19,621 nucleotides of DNA, taken from NCBI GenBank assembly GCA_043769845.1, contig JAYVIX010000057.1:1-19621 (forward strand), written 5' to 3'. Positions 1 to 6,391 of this stretch are shown piece after piece; position 1 is the stretch's first letter, and every line of letters begins with the position of its first letter. The stretch is from UBA9547 sp043769845. Lineage in GTDB: Bacteria > Bacteroidota > Bacteroidia > Cytophagales > UBA9547. The translations under genes and the position numbers were made by a program. The notes under the pieces were generated by a model. That model saw only the letters and a program-made list of their open reading frames with translations. It was not told the DNA's origin and did no database searches.

Positions 1-1
1 T

Positions 2-36
2 AAAAAAACCTGACTACAAATAGCGCAGTCAGGTTT
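2..36 (-). terminator. Intrinsic terminator downstream of the AraC/DUF3137 chimera
   Basis: A perfect 10-bp inverted repeat is visible: AAACCTGACT at 6-15 pairs with AGTCAGGTTT at 27-36 across an 11-base loop. Read on the minus strand, the stem runs into a T-tract formed by the A run at 2-8. It lies 25 bases after the stop codon of the minus-strand reading frame that ends at 61, so it fits as that gene's Rho-independent terminator. Confidence 0.8.
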
Positions 37-60
37 CCGATATATTAAGGTATGAATTAT

Positions 61-501
61 TTAAGCGGCTAATTCCTCGATCGTTTCGTTGATGATCACA
101 TTCTGAATCAGATTGATAGTGAAGCTCAAATCTTGGTAGTGCATGTATACTAAATCGATTTTTTTATTTCCGCTAAATACTTGTGGTTCAAATAGTTCCT
201 TATCATGATGAATGGCTGCGAAAATGTTGTTTTCTACAAACGAGATATGTACTTCGTTGTGGTATTTATTGGCAAACTTTACAATACCATCCAGAAATTC
301 GGTGGTCAAGAAAAGAGAAGAATTATAATCTTGGCTTTTCTTCAAAATTCTAATCTGAAATTTGGCATCGAATGCGGCATTATCAGCCTTGAAAATAATC
401 CCCTTTTCTACCTCTTTTCTGTAACCAATCGGCTCGATCACAAAATTGATTGGGAAAATGAATGGTAATTGCGCTTTGTAAGCAATTTCCGACACTTGCA
501 A
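61..501 (-). pseudogene. Chimeric 3' part: end of AraC HTH joined to a DUF3137-like C-terminal domain
   Basis: The first ~9 residues (QVSEIAYK) are the classic start of the second helix-turn-helix of an AraC domain. They continue, after a one-base shift, the regulator encoded just upstream. From about residue 10 the sequence stops resembling AraC; the expected GF..xSYFxRxFK segment is absent. It becomes a sequence I recognise, from memory, as the end of DUF3137 proteins: LTTEFLDGIVKFANKY, then HISFVENNIFAAI, then LFEPQVF, then a YxDLxFxINLIxN tail. The frame is the same as that of the regulator's N-terminal piece (1306-1488), so one compensating indel pair restores a single frame. It probably arose by a deletion joining two genes near position 470, or by an assembly mis-join. 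DUF3137 has no established function. A terminator follows at once. Confidence 0.6.
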
Positions 502-1313
502 ATCGGTTTTAGTAAAAGCCTTTTCGATTCGGTCAATCTTAGTTTATTGAGAAATTGCTTAAACGTTAGTCCTGATTTGTTTTTGATGATGAAAGAAATC
601 TTGGCTTCTGAAATCCCAGTTCCATTCTGAATGTCTACACTACTTAGGCTTTGTTGTTCGTAATGCGAAGTGATAAAAGCAAAAACAGTTTCTTCTTCTT
701 TTACCGAATGGCTTACAGCTTCCGTCTTGACATAACTAAAAATCACGCTTTGTTTGTCTTTTTTGCCAACAAACAGAAATAGCAATGCTGCATAATACAA
801 AAAGGTTAATAGAGCCGAAATAAGGTAAAAATAAGTCATGTTCACTTGCAAACTCACTTCTTCAATTTCGATGGAGTCTTGTTTGTCGTTGCCCAAAATC
901 TGACAACTTTGCACATTCAGAAACCGCATTTGCGAAAAATCGGGTTTCCACAGTTCTTTTTCGTTCATTCCATTGGCTTTTAACCACCATTCCGGTGTTC
1001 GGAAATTGGAAAAATCAACATCTACGGAGTTCCATTCTTTTCCAACGGGCAAAATGTATTCCATGAATCGATTGCCATTTGGTTGAATATTTTCACCTTG
1101 CCAAAGTCCTATGACTACTGGCAATCGGCTGCCTTGTGTAGCTCTTATTTTTATACGTACAAAATTGTAGCACTTTAAATCGGGTAATGGAGATTTTTTT
1201 ATTTCAAAATTAATGCCTGCATATGGATATTGGTAGCCCGACTTTAATGTGTAGGTAAATTGGGTGTTGCGTGAAGAGGTAGAAGTGTCAATCTTGATTT
1301 TGGAATTAGCCAT
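438..1313 (-). pseudogene. Membrane-bound AraC-family regulator, middle part (frameshifted)
   Basis: This piece carries a ~150-residue extracytoplasmic beta-rich domain (YPYAGINFEI, VVIGLWQGE, WNSVDVDFSNFRTPEWW) that looks like a carbohydrate-binding jelly roll. A membrane segment follows at about 160-185 (YLISALLTFLYYAALLFLF), then a cytoplasmic linker and the first half of an AraC helix-turn-helix domain (GISEAKISFIIKNKSGLTFKQFLNKLRLTESKRLLL). The remaining residues to the stop are out of frame. Adding one T to the T4 run at 507-510 gives LLLKTDLQVSEIAYK, the expected continuation. The ATG at 1313 overlaps the stop of the upstream piece and is probably not a true start; removing one base near 1308-1310 joins both pieces as ..DHGNSKIKI... 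The ancestral protein was probably a one-component membrane sensor that regulated the divergent pectate lyase. Confidence 0.65.
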
Positions 1314-1488
1314 GATCTAGTGTGTCTGTAAACGACCAAGCATTGACTGATTCGTCCAACATGCCGTCATTTATTTGGGCATCGGGTGCGATATATTCAG
1401 GCTTTGACAAAACAAATGATTCCTTGAACCAAAGAAAATATCCGGCTACTATAATGCAAGGCCATAAAAATATCAACCCAAGTTTCAA
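1306..1488 (-). pseudogene. Membrane-bound AraC-family regulator, N-terminal part
   Basis: A short frame with one strong N-terminal membrane segment (LGLIFLWPCIIVAGYFLWF) followed by the beginning of an extracytoplasmic domain (..DGMLDESVNAWSFTDTLDHG). It ends at a stop overlapping the start of the next piece by 8 bases, which is the frameshift site. The first codon used here is TTG at 1488. Upstream the frame stays open and reads FLSTNRPLK before it. An ATG at 1512-1514 would serve as start if one further base were restored, so a third indel is possible. Together with the two downstream pieces it forms one broken regulator gene. Confidence 0.55.
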
Positions 1489-1514
1489 TGGTCGATTGGT
1501 ACTTAAAAAGTCAT

Positions 1515-1756
1515 GCTAGAATCATTATTTCACCATAGCTACAAAAAAACATCCTTCAAAACCATTACTATTTCTTCTGTTACACTATTTATGATTCGTA
1601 AAAACGGATTTTTTGGAATTATTTAAAAGTGAAATATTATTCATTTTAATACATCCTTTACTAAAATAAATCTTGAACTCAGCTGTTTACTTATTTCCAA
1701 TGCAAACGTACTCGAATTATACTTTGCGAATTAATAATTGCATTTAATCAATTGAA
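1515..1756. promoter_or_regulatory. Divergent intergenic region between regulator remnant and pectate lyase
   Basis: About 240 AT-rich bases separate two divergent genes and must hold both promoters. The best candidate for the lyase is TATACTTTG at 1718-1726, close to the Bacteroidota -7 element TAnnTTTG but with one extra base in the spacer. No good -33 partner, operator repeat or Shine-Dalgarno sequence stands out. The region is called regulatory from its position rather than from a clear motif. Confidence 0.3.
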
Positions 1757-2602
1757 ATGAAAAAAATATACAGCTTATTGTTCTTTTTTGCGAGCGCGAC
1801 TTGCGTTTTTGCACAAGCACCTAGTTTCGCACTTTATGGCTATGCTGCCATGGACGGTGGTACAACTGGTGGAGAAGGTGGGCCAGTAATTGCACCAACC
1901 ACTTTCGAACAATTACAACAATTGGCCAGTGGCACAAACCCAGTCGTAATCTTGATTGATCGCGAATTTAAAGGGCCAAACGTGCTACGCATGGGTTCTA
2001 ATAAAACCCTATTTGGTGTCGGAACCAAAGGATTTATCAATCAAATTGGGATCAGTATCCAATCACAACACAACATAATTATTCGAAATATTCGCTTTAC
2101 GATGACGGGGGTTCCGATCACCAACGATGGCGAAAACAAAATATCAGGATTCAATTTCGATCCCGACTGTATCGCTATTCAGGCAGATGACGAAACATTG
2201 CCAGAAGTGGAAAGAAAAACGAGCCATATCTGGATCGATCATTGTGAGTTTTACAACGAAAACGCAACCGTGATGACCAATTACGACCGTTATGATGGAT
2301 TATTAGACGCCAAAAACGATTGCAAATACATTACGATTTCTTGGAATTATTTTCATGATCACCACAAAGCGTGCCTTTTTGGCAAAGGCAATTCGGATGA
2401 TTTCGACCGCACCATCACGATGCACCACAATAAATTCGAAAATATTGGATCGAGAATTCCTTTGATGCGTTTTGGCAAGTTGCACATGCTGAACAACTAT
2501 CTGGTAAACTGCCCTGAAGGAAACGGATTAAATGCTCGGATAAATTCTAATTCCTATGTGGAAAGAAATTATTTCGACAACGTAAAAAAGCCCATTTTTT
2601 GA
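1757..2602 (+). CDS. Secreted pectate lyase (PL1 family), catalytic part; frame breaks at the end
   Basis: This encodes a polysaccharide lyase that would cleave pectate by beta-elimination outside the cell. Residues 1-20 are a signal peptide (charged MKK, hydrophobic core, likely cleavage after FAQ). The parallel beta-helix domain shows the PL1 landmarks: WIDH at 159-162, DGLLDAK at 180-186, SWNYFHDHHKA at 195-205, and RIPLMRFG at 233-240, the RxPxxRxG motif whose second Arg (R238) is the usual catalytic base. The frame stops at TGA 2600-2602 after the T6 run at 2595-2600. The next frame (2599-3036) continues the protein with its end and a secretion signal. One inserted T would join them, so this is either a decaying gene or a homopolymer sequencing error. 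The catalytic core itself is complete. Confidence 0.85.
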   Translation: MKKIYSLLFFFASATCVFAQAPSFALYGYAAMDGGTTGGEGGPVIAPTTFEQLQQLASGTNPVVILIDREFKGPNVLRMGSNKTLFGVGTKGFINQIGISIQSQHNIIIRNIRFTMTGVPITNDGENKISGFNFDPDCIAIQADDETLPEVERKTSHIWIDHCEFYNENATVMTNYDRYDGLLDAKNDCKYITISWNYFHDHHKACLFGKGNSDDFDRTITMHHNKFENIGSRIPLMRFGKLHMLNNYLVNCPEGNGLNARINSNSYVERNYFDNVKKPIF

Positions 2603-3036
2603 AAGAGAATGTATTTATAAATTGTGAACGGTTGCCTGCTGGTTTTTTAAGTGCGGAATCTCCAAATGCATCGCCTCTTAGTGCTAGTGAAGAGTTTGAA
2701 AGTACCACTTATGTGCCTCCTTATCTGTATTCTGCAATCAATTTTGCAGTGAAAGATGTTCCTGCCAAAACCAATACTTATTCTGGCATAGGAAAACTAC
2801 AAGCACCCGTAGTTACTTCATTGGAAGGAAATGAATCAGAGTACGTGATGAGTATGCATCCAAATCCTACCGAAGGAGTGGTTTTTTTGAGTGCCATTTC
2901 TAAATGGACTTTGGTCAATGCGTTTGGCGAAACGATTTCGATTGGTCATTCAGATCGATTAGATCTCTCAAGATATTCATCAGGCATCTATTTTCTGAAA
3001 ATTGGAACTAGTACTTTAAAAATGTATAAAATATAA
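2599..3036 (+). CDS. Pectate lyase C-terminal part with type IX secretion sorting domain (out of frame)
   Basis: This is the continuation of the upstream lyase in another frame; its TTG at 2599 is not a convincing start. The first ~65 residues resemble the end of Bacteroidota pectate lyases (ENVFINCERLPAG, then YVPPYLYSAINFAVKDVPA and the closing GIGKLQAPV). After a short linker comes a ~60-residue Por_Secre_tail type domain: MHPNPTEGVVFL, an LVNAFGE strand, LDLSRYSSGIYFLKI, and the basic end KMYKI. Such domains direct export through the type IX secretion system of Bacteroidota. At the junction, KKPIF runs straight into KENVF, so a few residues may also be missing compared with intact relatives. 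If the frameshift is real, the lyase would lack its sorting signal. Confidence 0.75.
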   Translation: MKENVFINCERLPAGFLSAESPNASPLSASEEFESTTYVPPYLYSAINFAVKDVPAKTNTYSGIGKLQAPVVTSLEGNESEYVMSMHPNPTEGVVFLSAISKWTLVNAFGETISIGHSDRLDLSRYSSGIYFLKIGTSTLKMYKI

Positions 3037-3104
3037 TTCATTTATATAAAAAAGGTTTGGTTTTGCTTTAAGATCAAAACTTCCTAATAAGCCAAATGAA
3101 GACC

Positions 3105-3132
3105 TATAAACTGTTGATTATTAGCTATGAAC
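3105..3132. repeat. Heptanucleotide tandem repeat (TATTAAC-like), four units
   Basis: Four consecutive 7-base units are visible: TATAAAC, TGTTGAT, TATTAGC and TATGAAC. They are variants of the same heptamer found at 14271-14305. The array lies between the pectate lyase and the truncated MBL-fold gene. On the minus strand it supplies the stop codon TAG of that gene, so it marks or adjoins the truncation point. Confidence 0.6.
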
Positions 3133-3343
3133 TACCTTCTGCGAGGTCGGGCGTATTTTCCAAGTTTTGGAATTGTCCATTTTTGAAATTGGGTGAATTC
3201 TGAATCTTTTCCTGCCTTTTTCCGATAGGCAATTTTCCAAATTTTGGTTGCTGCATAAAAGCCGCTCCACCGCCCACAATGGCTACAATTACTAGGGTTA
3301 TTAGGACCATGGTCTTTTTTATTTTCGAACTCGTATTAAACAA
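3125..3343 (-). pseudogene. N-terminal remnant of an MBL-fold metallo-hydrolase
   Basis: Only about 72 codons remain. An N-terminal membrane anchor or signal (MVLITLVIVAIVGGGAAF) is followed by QQPKFGKLPIGKRQEKI, then SPNFKNGQFQNL, then TPDLAEG. I recognise this from memory as the conserved start of the UlaG/NAPE-PLD-like MBL-fold hydrolases of Bacteroidota. In those proteins it precedes a ~300-residue metallo-beta-lactamase domain with an HxHxDH motif. That domain is absent here, and the frame ends inside the heptamer repeat. The listed start (TTG at 3343) touches the terminator hairpin; the first ATG is at 3308-3310. With no room for a promoter and no catalytic domain, this is a dead fragment. 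Confidence 0.65.
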
Positions 3344-3378
3344 AAAAAAGTCCCAATCGGCTTGATTGGGACTTTTTT
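3344..3378. terminator. Bidirectional intrinsic terminator
   Basis: A perfect 15-bp inverted repeat pairs AAAAAAGTCCCAATC at 3344-3358 with GATTGGGACTTTTTT at 3364-3378, with a 5-base loop. The A and T ends give a T-tract on both strands, so it can stop transcription from either side. It lies 15 bases after the stop codon of the Cys-rich protein gene on the minus strand, its most likely user. Confidence 0.85.
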
Positions 3379-3393
3379 GCTTCTAACTGAAAA

Positions 3394-3615
3394 CTATTTT
3401 TTGTCTTCAGCTGGCTTTGTTTCAGGAGTTTCTGTTTTTTCTTCTCCTTTTTTCTCGCAAGACTTAGCGTCTTTTTTCGAACAACAAGACTTTTTCTCTT
3501 TTTTAGACGAGCAGCAAGATTTCTTCTTCTCTTTATCATCACCTCCTCCTACATTATTGGCTATAGCAACACCCAAAAGACCAAATAACGAAACTGCTAA
3601 AAGTATTTTTTTCAT
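3394..3615 (-). CDS. Small exported Lys/Cys-rich repeat protein
   Basis: A 73-residue protein of unknown function. Residues 1-20 form a signal peptide (MKKILLAVSLFGLLGVAIA). The mature part is almost entirely Lys, Cys, Glu and Asp. It contains a short imperfect repeat, KKSCCSSKKE, KKSCCSKKDA and KSCEKKGEE, followed by a Thr/Pro/Glu tail ending KPAEDKK. The paired cysteines suggest metal binding or disulfides, but no known metal-site family is recognisable, and low-complexity composition makes homology claims unsafe. The gene stands alone with its own strong terminator. A possible -7 element (TACATTTT on the minus strand, about 30 bases before the ATG) matches TAnnTTTG at seven of eight positions. 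It is probably a real gene because signal peptide, start, spacing and terminator all agree. Confidence 0.65.
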   Translation of the reverse strand: MKKILLAVSLFGLLGVAIANNVGGGDDKEKKKSCCSSKKEKKSCCSKKDAKSCEKKGEEKTETPETKPAEDKK

Positions 3616-3740
3616 AGTGATTTTGTTTTAAAATGTATAATAAGTTAACACCTCTAAGTTAGTAAATGGTTCAAGGAAATAAAAAATAGAAAGATGAAGC
3701 TGCAAAATTTGATGATGAAATGGTCTCTTGTATATTCATT

Positions 3741-4967
3741 CTATTCCTCCATGTAGTCCAAATCCTTTCCAAATGTTTCAGACAAAGCATTTAAGCTGAA
3801 AAAGGAGATGGTCATAATAACGAGTGCCATCAAAGCAGTGCCGCCAATCAACCCAAAGGATCCTTTTGCCCAATTGAGCCCGAAAGTGACCAGTATGAGT
3901 GAACCGCGTACAAAATTAGGAACAGTGGTCGCAACAGTAGCTCGAAGGTTAGTTCCAAATTGTTCGGATGCAATGGTGACAAATACGGCCCAAAAACCTA
4001 CCGAAAACCCAAGTAGGAAAATGAGTGTGTAGAAAATGGTGCTATCTAAGCCTGTTAAGTATAAATATGCGCCAACTAAGACAGTGTTCATGCTATAAAA
4101 CAATAACATCGCTCTTTTTCGACTTCTCAAATATTGACTGATTCCGCCACTTGCAATATCGCCAATCGCCAGTCCTGAATAACATAAAATGACGCAAGTG
4201 CCTTTCTGAATTGTACCTATTACACCTAATTCGACCGCATAGACATCGGCCAAGCCAATTAGTTTTCCGATGATAAACCAAACTGGTAAACCGATCAGGA
4301 TACAATTCAGATATTTAAAAGCTCTTTTTTTGTCATTAAATAAGGCAAAAAAGTTTCCTCGAGAAACGTGATTAGCTTCCGCTTTTTCAAACATTCCAGA
4401 TTCGAACACGCCTATTCGAAGCAATAGAAGCGAAAGTCCTAGTCCACCACCGATCCAGTAGGCCACTTGCCAGCCAATTTGTCCCACAAAACCAGCCACC
4501 ACAGCTCCCAAAACTCCAATTGACGCTACCACCATTGTTCCATAACCCCTTGTTTCTTTGCTCATTATCTCGGAAACTAAGGTGATTCCTGCGCCCAATT
4601 CGCCAGCTAATCCAAATCCTGCGATGAAGCGTAGAACCATATAGCTTTCCATCGAATTCACAAAACCATTTGCGATGTTGGCCAAAGAATAAGTGAGAAT
4701 TGAACCAAAAAGTACCGATAAACGTCCTTTTTTATCTCCTAAAACACCCCAGAAAATTCCACCAACAAGCATTCCGCCCATTTGGATGTTAAGCAACAAT
4801 TCAAAATTCTCGGCTAAATGTTCTTTGGCAACTCCGATTGCGCTAAGGCTTTTTTGTCCAATAACTAAAAACAAAACCAAATCATACACATCGACAAAAT
4901 AGCCCAACGCAGCCACAATAACGGCTGTATTAAAAATGGAACTCAGTTTAAAAGTATTCTCTTTCAT
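3741..4967 (-). CDS. MFS transporter (metabolite:H+ symporter-like)
   Basis: A 408-residue inner-membrane protein with about 12 hydrophobic segments, the usual size of the major facilitator superfamily. The loop between segments 2 and 3 carries MFS motif A as GDKKGR (77-82). The first helix has acidic residues in GYFVDVYDL (22-30), as in the sugar/metabolite:proton symporter branch. RFIAGFGLAGELGAG (about 115-130) matches the motif around helix 4. The substrate cannot be read from the sequence. Its ATG overlaps the stop of the upstream ABC ATPase gene in an ATGA, so it is translationally coupled at the end of the lpx gene block. There is no clear terminator in the 125 bases that follow. Confidence 0.88.
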   Translation of the reverse strand: MKENTFKLSSIFNTAVIVAALGYFVDVYDLVLFLVIGQKSLSAIGVAKEHLAENFELLLNIQMGGMLVGGIFWGVLGDKKGRLSVLFGSILTYSLANIANGFVNSMESYMVLRFIAGFGLAGELGAGITLVSEIMSKETRGYGTMVVASIGVLGAVVAGFVGQIGWQVAYWIGGGLGLSLLLLRIGVFESGMFEKAEANHVSRGNFFALFNDKKRAFKYLNCILIGLPVWFIIGKLIGLADVYAVELGVIGTIQKGTCVILCYSGLAIGDIASGGISQYLRSRKRAMLLFYSMNTVLVGAYLYLTGLDSTIFYTLIFLLGFSVGFWAVFVTIASEQFGTNLRATVATTVPNFVRGSLILVTFGLNWAKGSFGLIGGTALMALVIMTISFFSLNALSETFGKDLDYMEE

Positions 4968-5590
4968 TGCTTAGGTTTAAAATCGGTAATATTGATGATG
5001 GTGTCGCAAATGCTGTATTCGTTTTCTATATTAGAACTGATAATCAGTAGTTTATCAGTTAAATACCTGGTTAAAAGTTGAGAATACCAATCCATTCCAT
5101 TTTTATCAAGATTGGTAGTGGGTTCGTCTAAAAAATACACATCCGCTTTGCTCAAAATACATAATCCAAGCCTCATTCTTTGCTTCATTCCTGATGAAAA
5201 ATATTTCACTTGTTTGTTTTCCTGTTTTTCAAGTTGGATCAAGTTGAAAAACGACTTGGAATCAAAATCAAGTGCTTTTTTTCGGAAGTTGAAATGAAAA
5301 TCAAAAAGCTCCTTGCCAGTTAGTTCTTCGGGAAGTTCTTGGTAAGGAGCGCAAAAAGAAAAGTAATCTATAATATGTTCAGTATCAATCGTTAAAAGCT
5401 CTGATTGATAATTAATGGTGCCTTCGGTAGGTATTCCGATGCTTGAAATCAGTTGCAACAAAGTAGATTTTCCCGATCCATTATTGCCTATTAAAGCATA
5501 TTTGCCAGTGTCTTTAAAAAGAAGGTCTACGTTTCTAAAAATCCATTCTTTATGAAAACGCTTCCCGATTTCTTCTAAGCGAATTTGCAT
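4964..5590 (-). CDS. ABC-type ATP-binding protein, no permease partner
   Basis: A single 208-residue nucleotide-binding domain. It shows Walker A GNNGSGKST (35-43), a Q-loop around Q84 (FCAPYQELPEEL), signature FSSGMKQR (131-138), Walker B VYFLDEP (151-157) and a D-loop NLD. The H-loop position reads IISSNIENE with no histidine; several CcmA-like ATPases have a similar SN.xE ending. The signature SSGMK is also like CcmA-type exporters, so it may serve an export system encoded elsewhere. The start codon directly abuts the lpxA stop, and its own stop overlaps the MFS start. It is therefore part of the lpx operon, but nothing shows a role in lipid A transport. Confidence 0.85.
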   Translation of the reverse strand: MQIRLEEIGKRFHKEWIFRNVDLLFKDTGKYALIGNNGSGKSTLLQLISSIGIPTEGTINYQSELLTIDTEHIIDYFSFCAPYQELPEELTGKELFDFHFNFRKKALDFDSKSFFNLIQLEKQENKQVKYFSSGMKQRMRLGLCILSKADVYFLDEPTTNLDKNGMDWYSQLLTRYLTDKLLIISSNIENEYSICDTIINITDFKPKQ

Positions 5591-6391
5591 TTATTCTCCT
5601 TTAGCATCCAGCTTTTCAGGCCCGCGCATGATTCCTTTTGGTGAAGCTTTGATAAAATCTAGAATCAACCTGCGTTCTGCAGAAATCTCGCCATCTTCTT
5701 CCATTTTTTTGACAGAATCCGAAACGTTCAATCCTCTCAAATACACATTGCGATAGGTTTCTTGTATATCAGAAATCTGATCGTTTGAAAAACCTCTTCT
5801 ACGCAAACCAATTAGGTTAATTCCGGTATAAGAAATCGGATATTCGCCAGCCATAGTATAAGGTGGCACGTCTTTTCTAACCATCGAACCGCCCGCAATC
5901 ATCGCATGTTCACCCACTTTGGTGAATTGCAAAAAGGCACTTGCACCGCCTACAATCACATGGTCCTTGATTTCGACATGGCCAGCCACTTGTACGGTAT
6001 TGGCCAAAATTACATTGTCGCCAATTACACAATCATGCGCCACATGTACATAGGCCATTAAAAGACAATTTTTTCCAACTACGGTTTTATATTTGTCTTT
6101 TGTGCCTCTGCTGATTGTGACATACTCTCTAATGGTAGTATTGTCGCCTATTTCAACGGTGGTTTCTTCGCCTTCGAATTTTAGATCTTGAGGAACAGCA
6201 GAGATAGAAGCTCCTGGAAATAATTTGACATTATTGCCAATACGTGCGCCATCAAAAATGACTACGTTTGGACCAATCCAGCAATTTTCGCCTATAACAA
6301 CGTCTTTGTAAATAGTTGCAAAAGGCTCAATGACAGTACCATTACCTATTTTAGCTTCTGGATGTACGTTAGTTAACGGATGATACTGCAT
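5591..6391 (-). CDS. lpxA: UDP-N-acetylglucosamine O-acyltransferase
   Basis: LpxA performs the first step of lipid A synthesis, transferring a 3-hydroxyacyl chain from ACP to the 3-OH of UDP-GlcNAc in the cytoplasm. The 266 residues match the family length. A left-handed beta-helix built from hexapeptide repeats (..IGENCWIGPNVVIFDGARIGNNV..) covers about 10-185. The active-site region AYVHVAHDCVIG holds the catalytic His at H119 (E. coli H125), followed by HVEIKDHVIVGG. The C-terminal helical part contains GINLIGLRRRGFS, typical of LpxA. The start at 6391 lies 23 bases inside the 3' end of lpxC/fabZ and gives the standard N-terminus (PLTNVHPEAKIG). The stop abuts the next start, so the genes are cotranscribed. 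Confidence 0.97.
   Translation of the reverse strand: MQYHPLTNVHPEAKIGNGTVIEPFATIYKDVVIGENCWIGPNVVIFDGARIGNNVKLFPGASISAVPQDLKFEGEETTVEIGDNTTIREYVTISRGTKDKYKTVVGKNCLLMAYVHVAHDCVIGDNVILANTVQVAGHVEIKDHVIVGGASAFLQFTKVGEHAMIAGGSMVRKDVPPYTMAGEYPISYTGINLIGLRRRGFSNDQISDIQETYRNVYLRGLNVSDSVKKMEEDGEISAERRLILDFIKASPKGIMRGPEKLDAKGE

Noticed and set aside
3362..3631. Plus-strand 89-codon frame rich in Phe, Ser and Gln opposite the Cys-rich protein gene.
   Set aside because: Its composition is the complement of the Lys/Cys repeats, and it starts inside a terminator hairpin. The minus-strand reading has a signal peptide and a better context.
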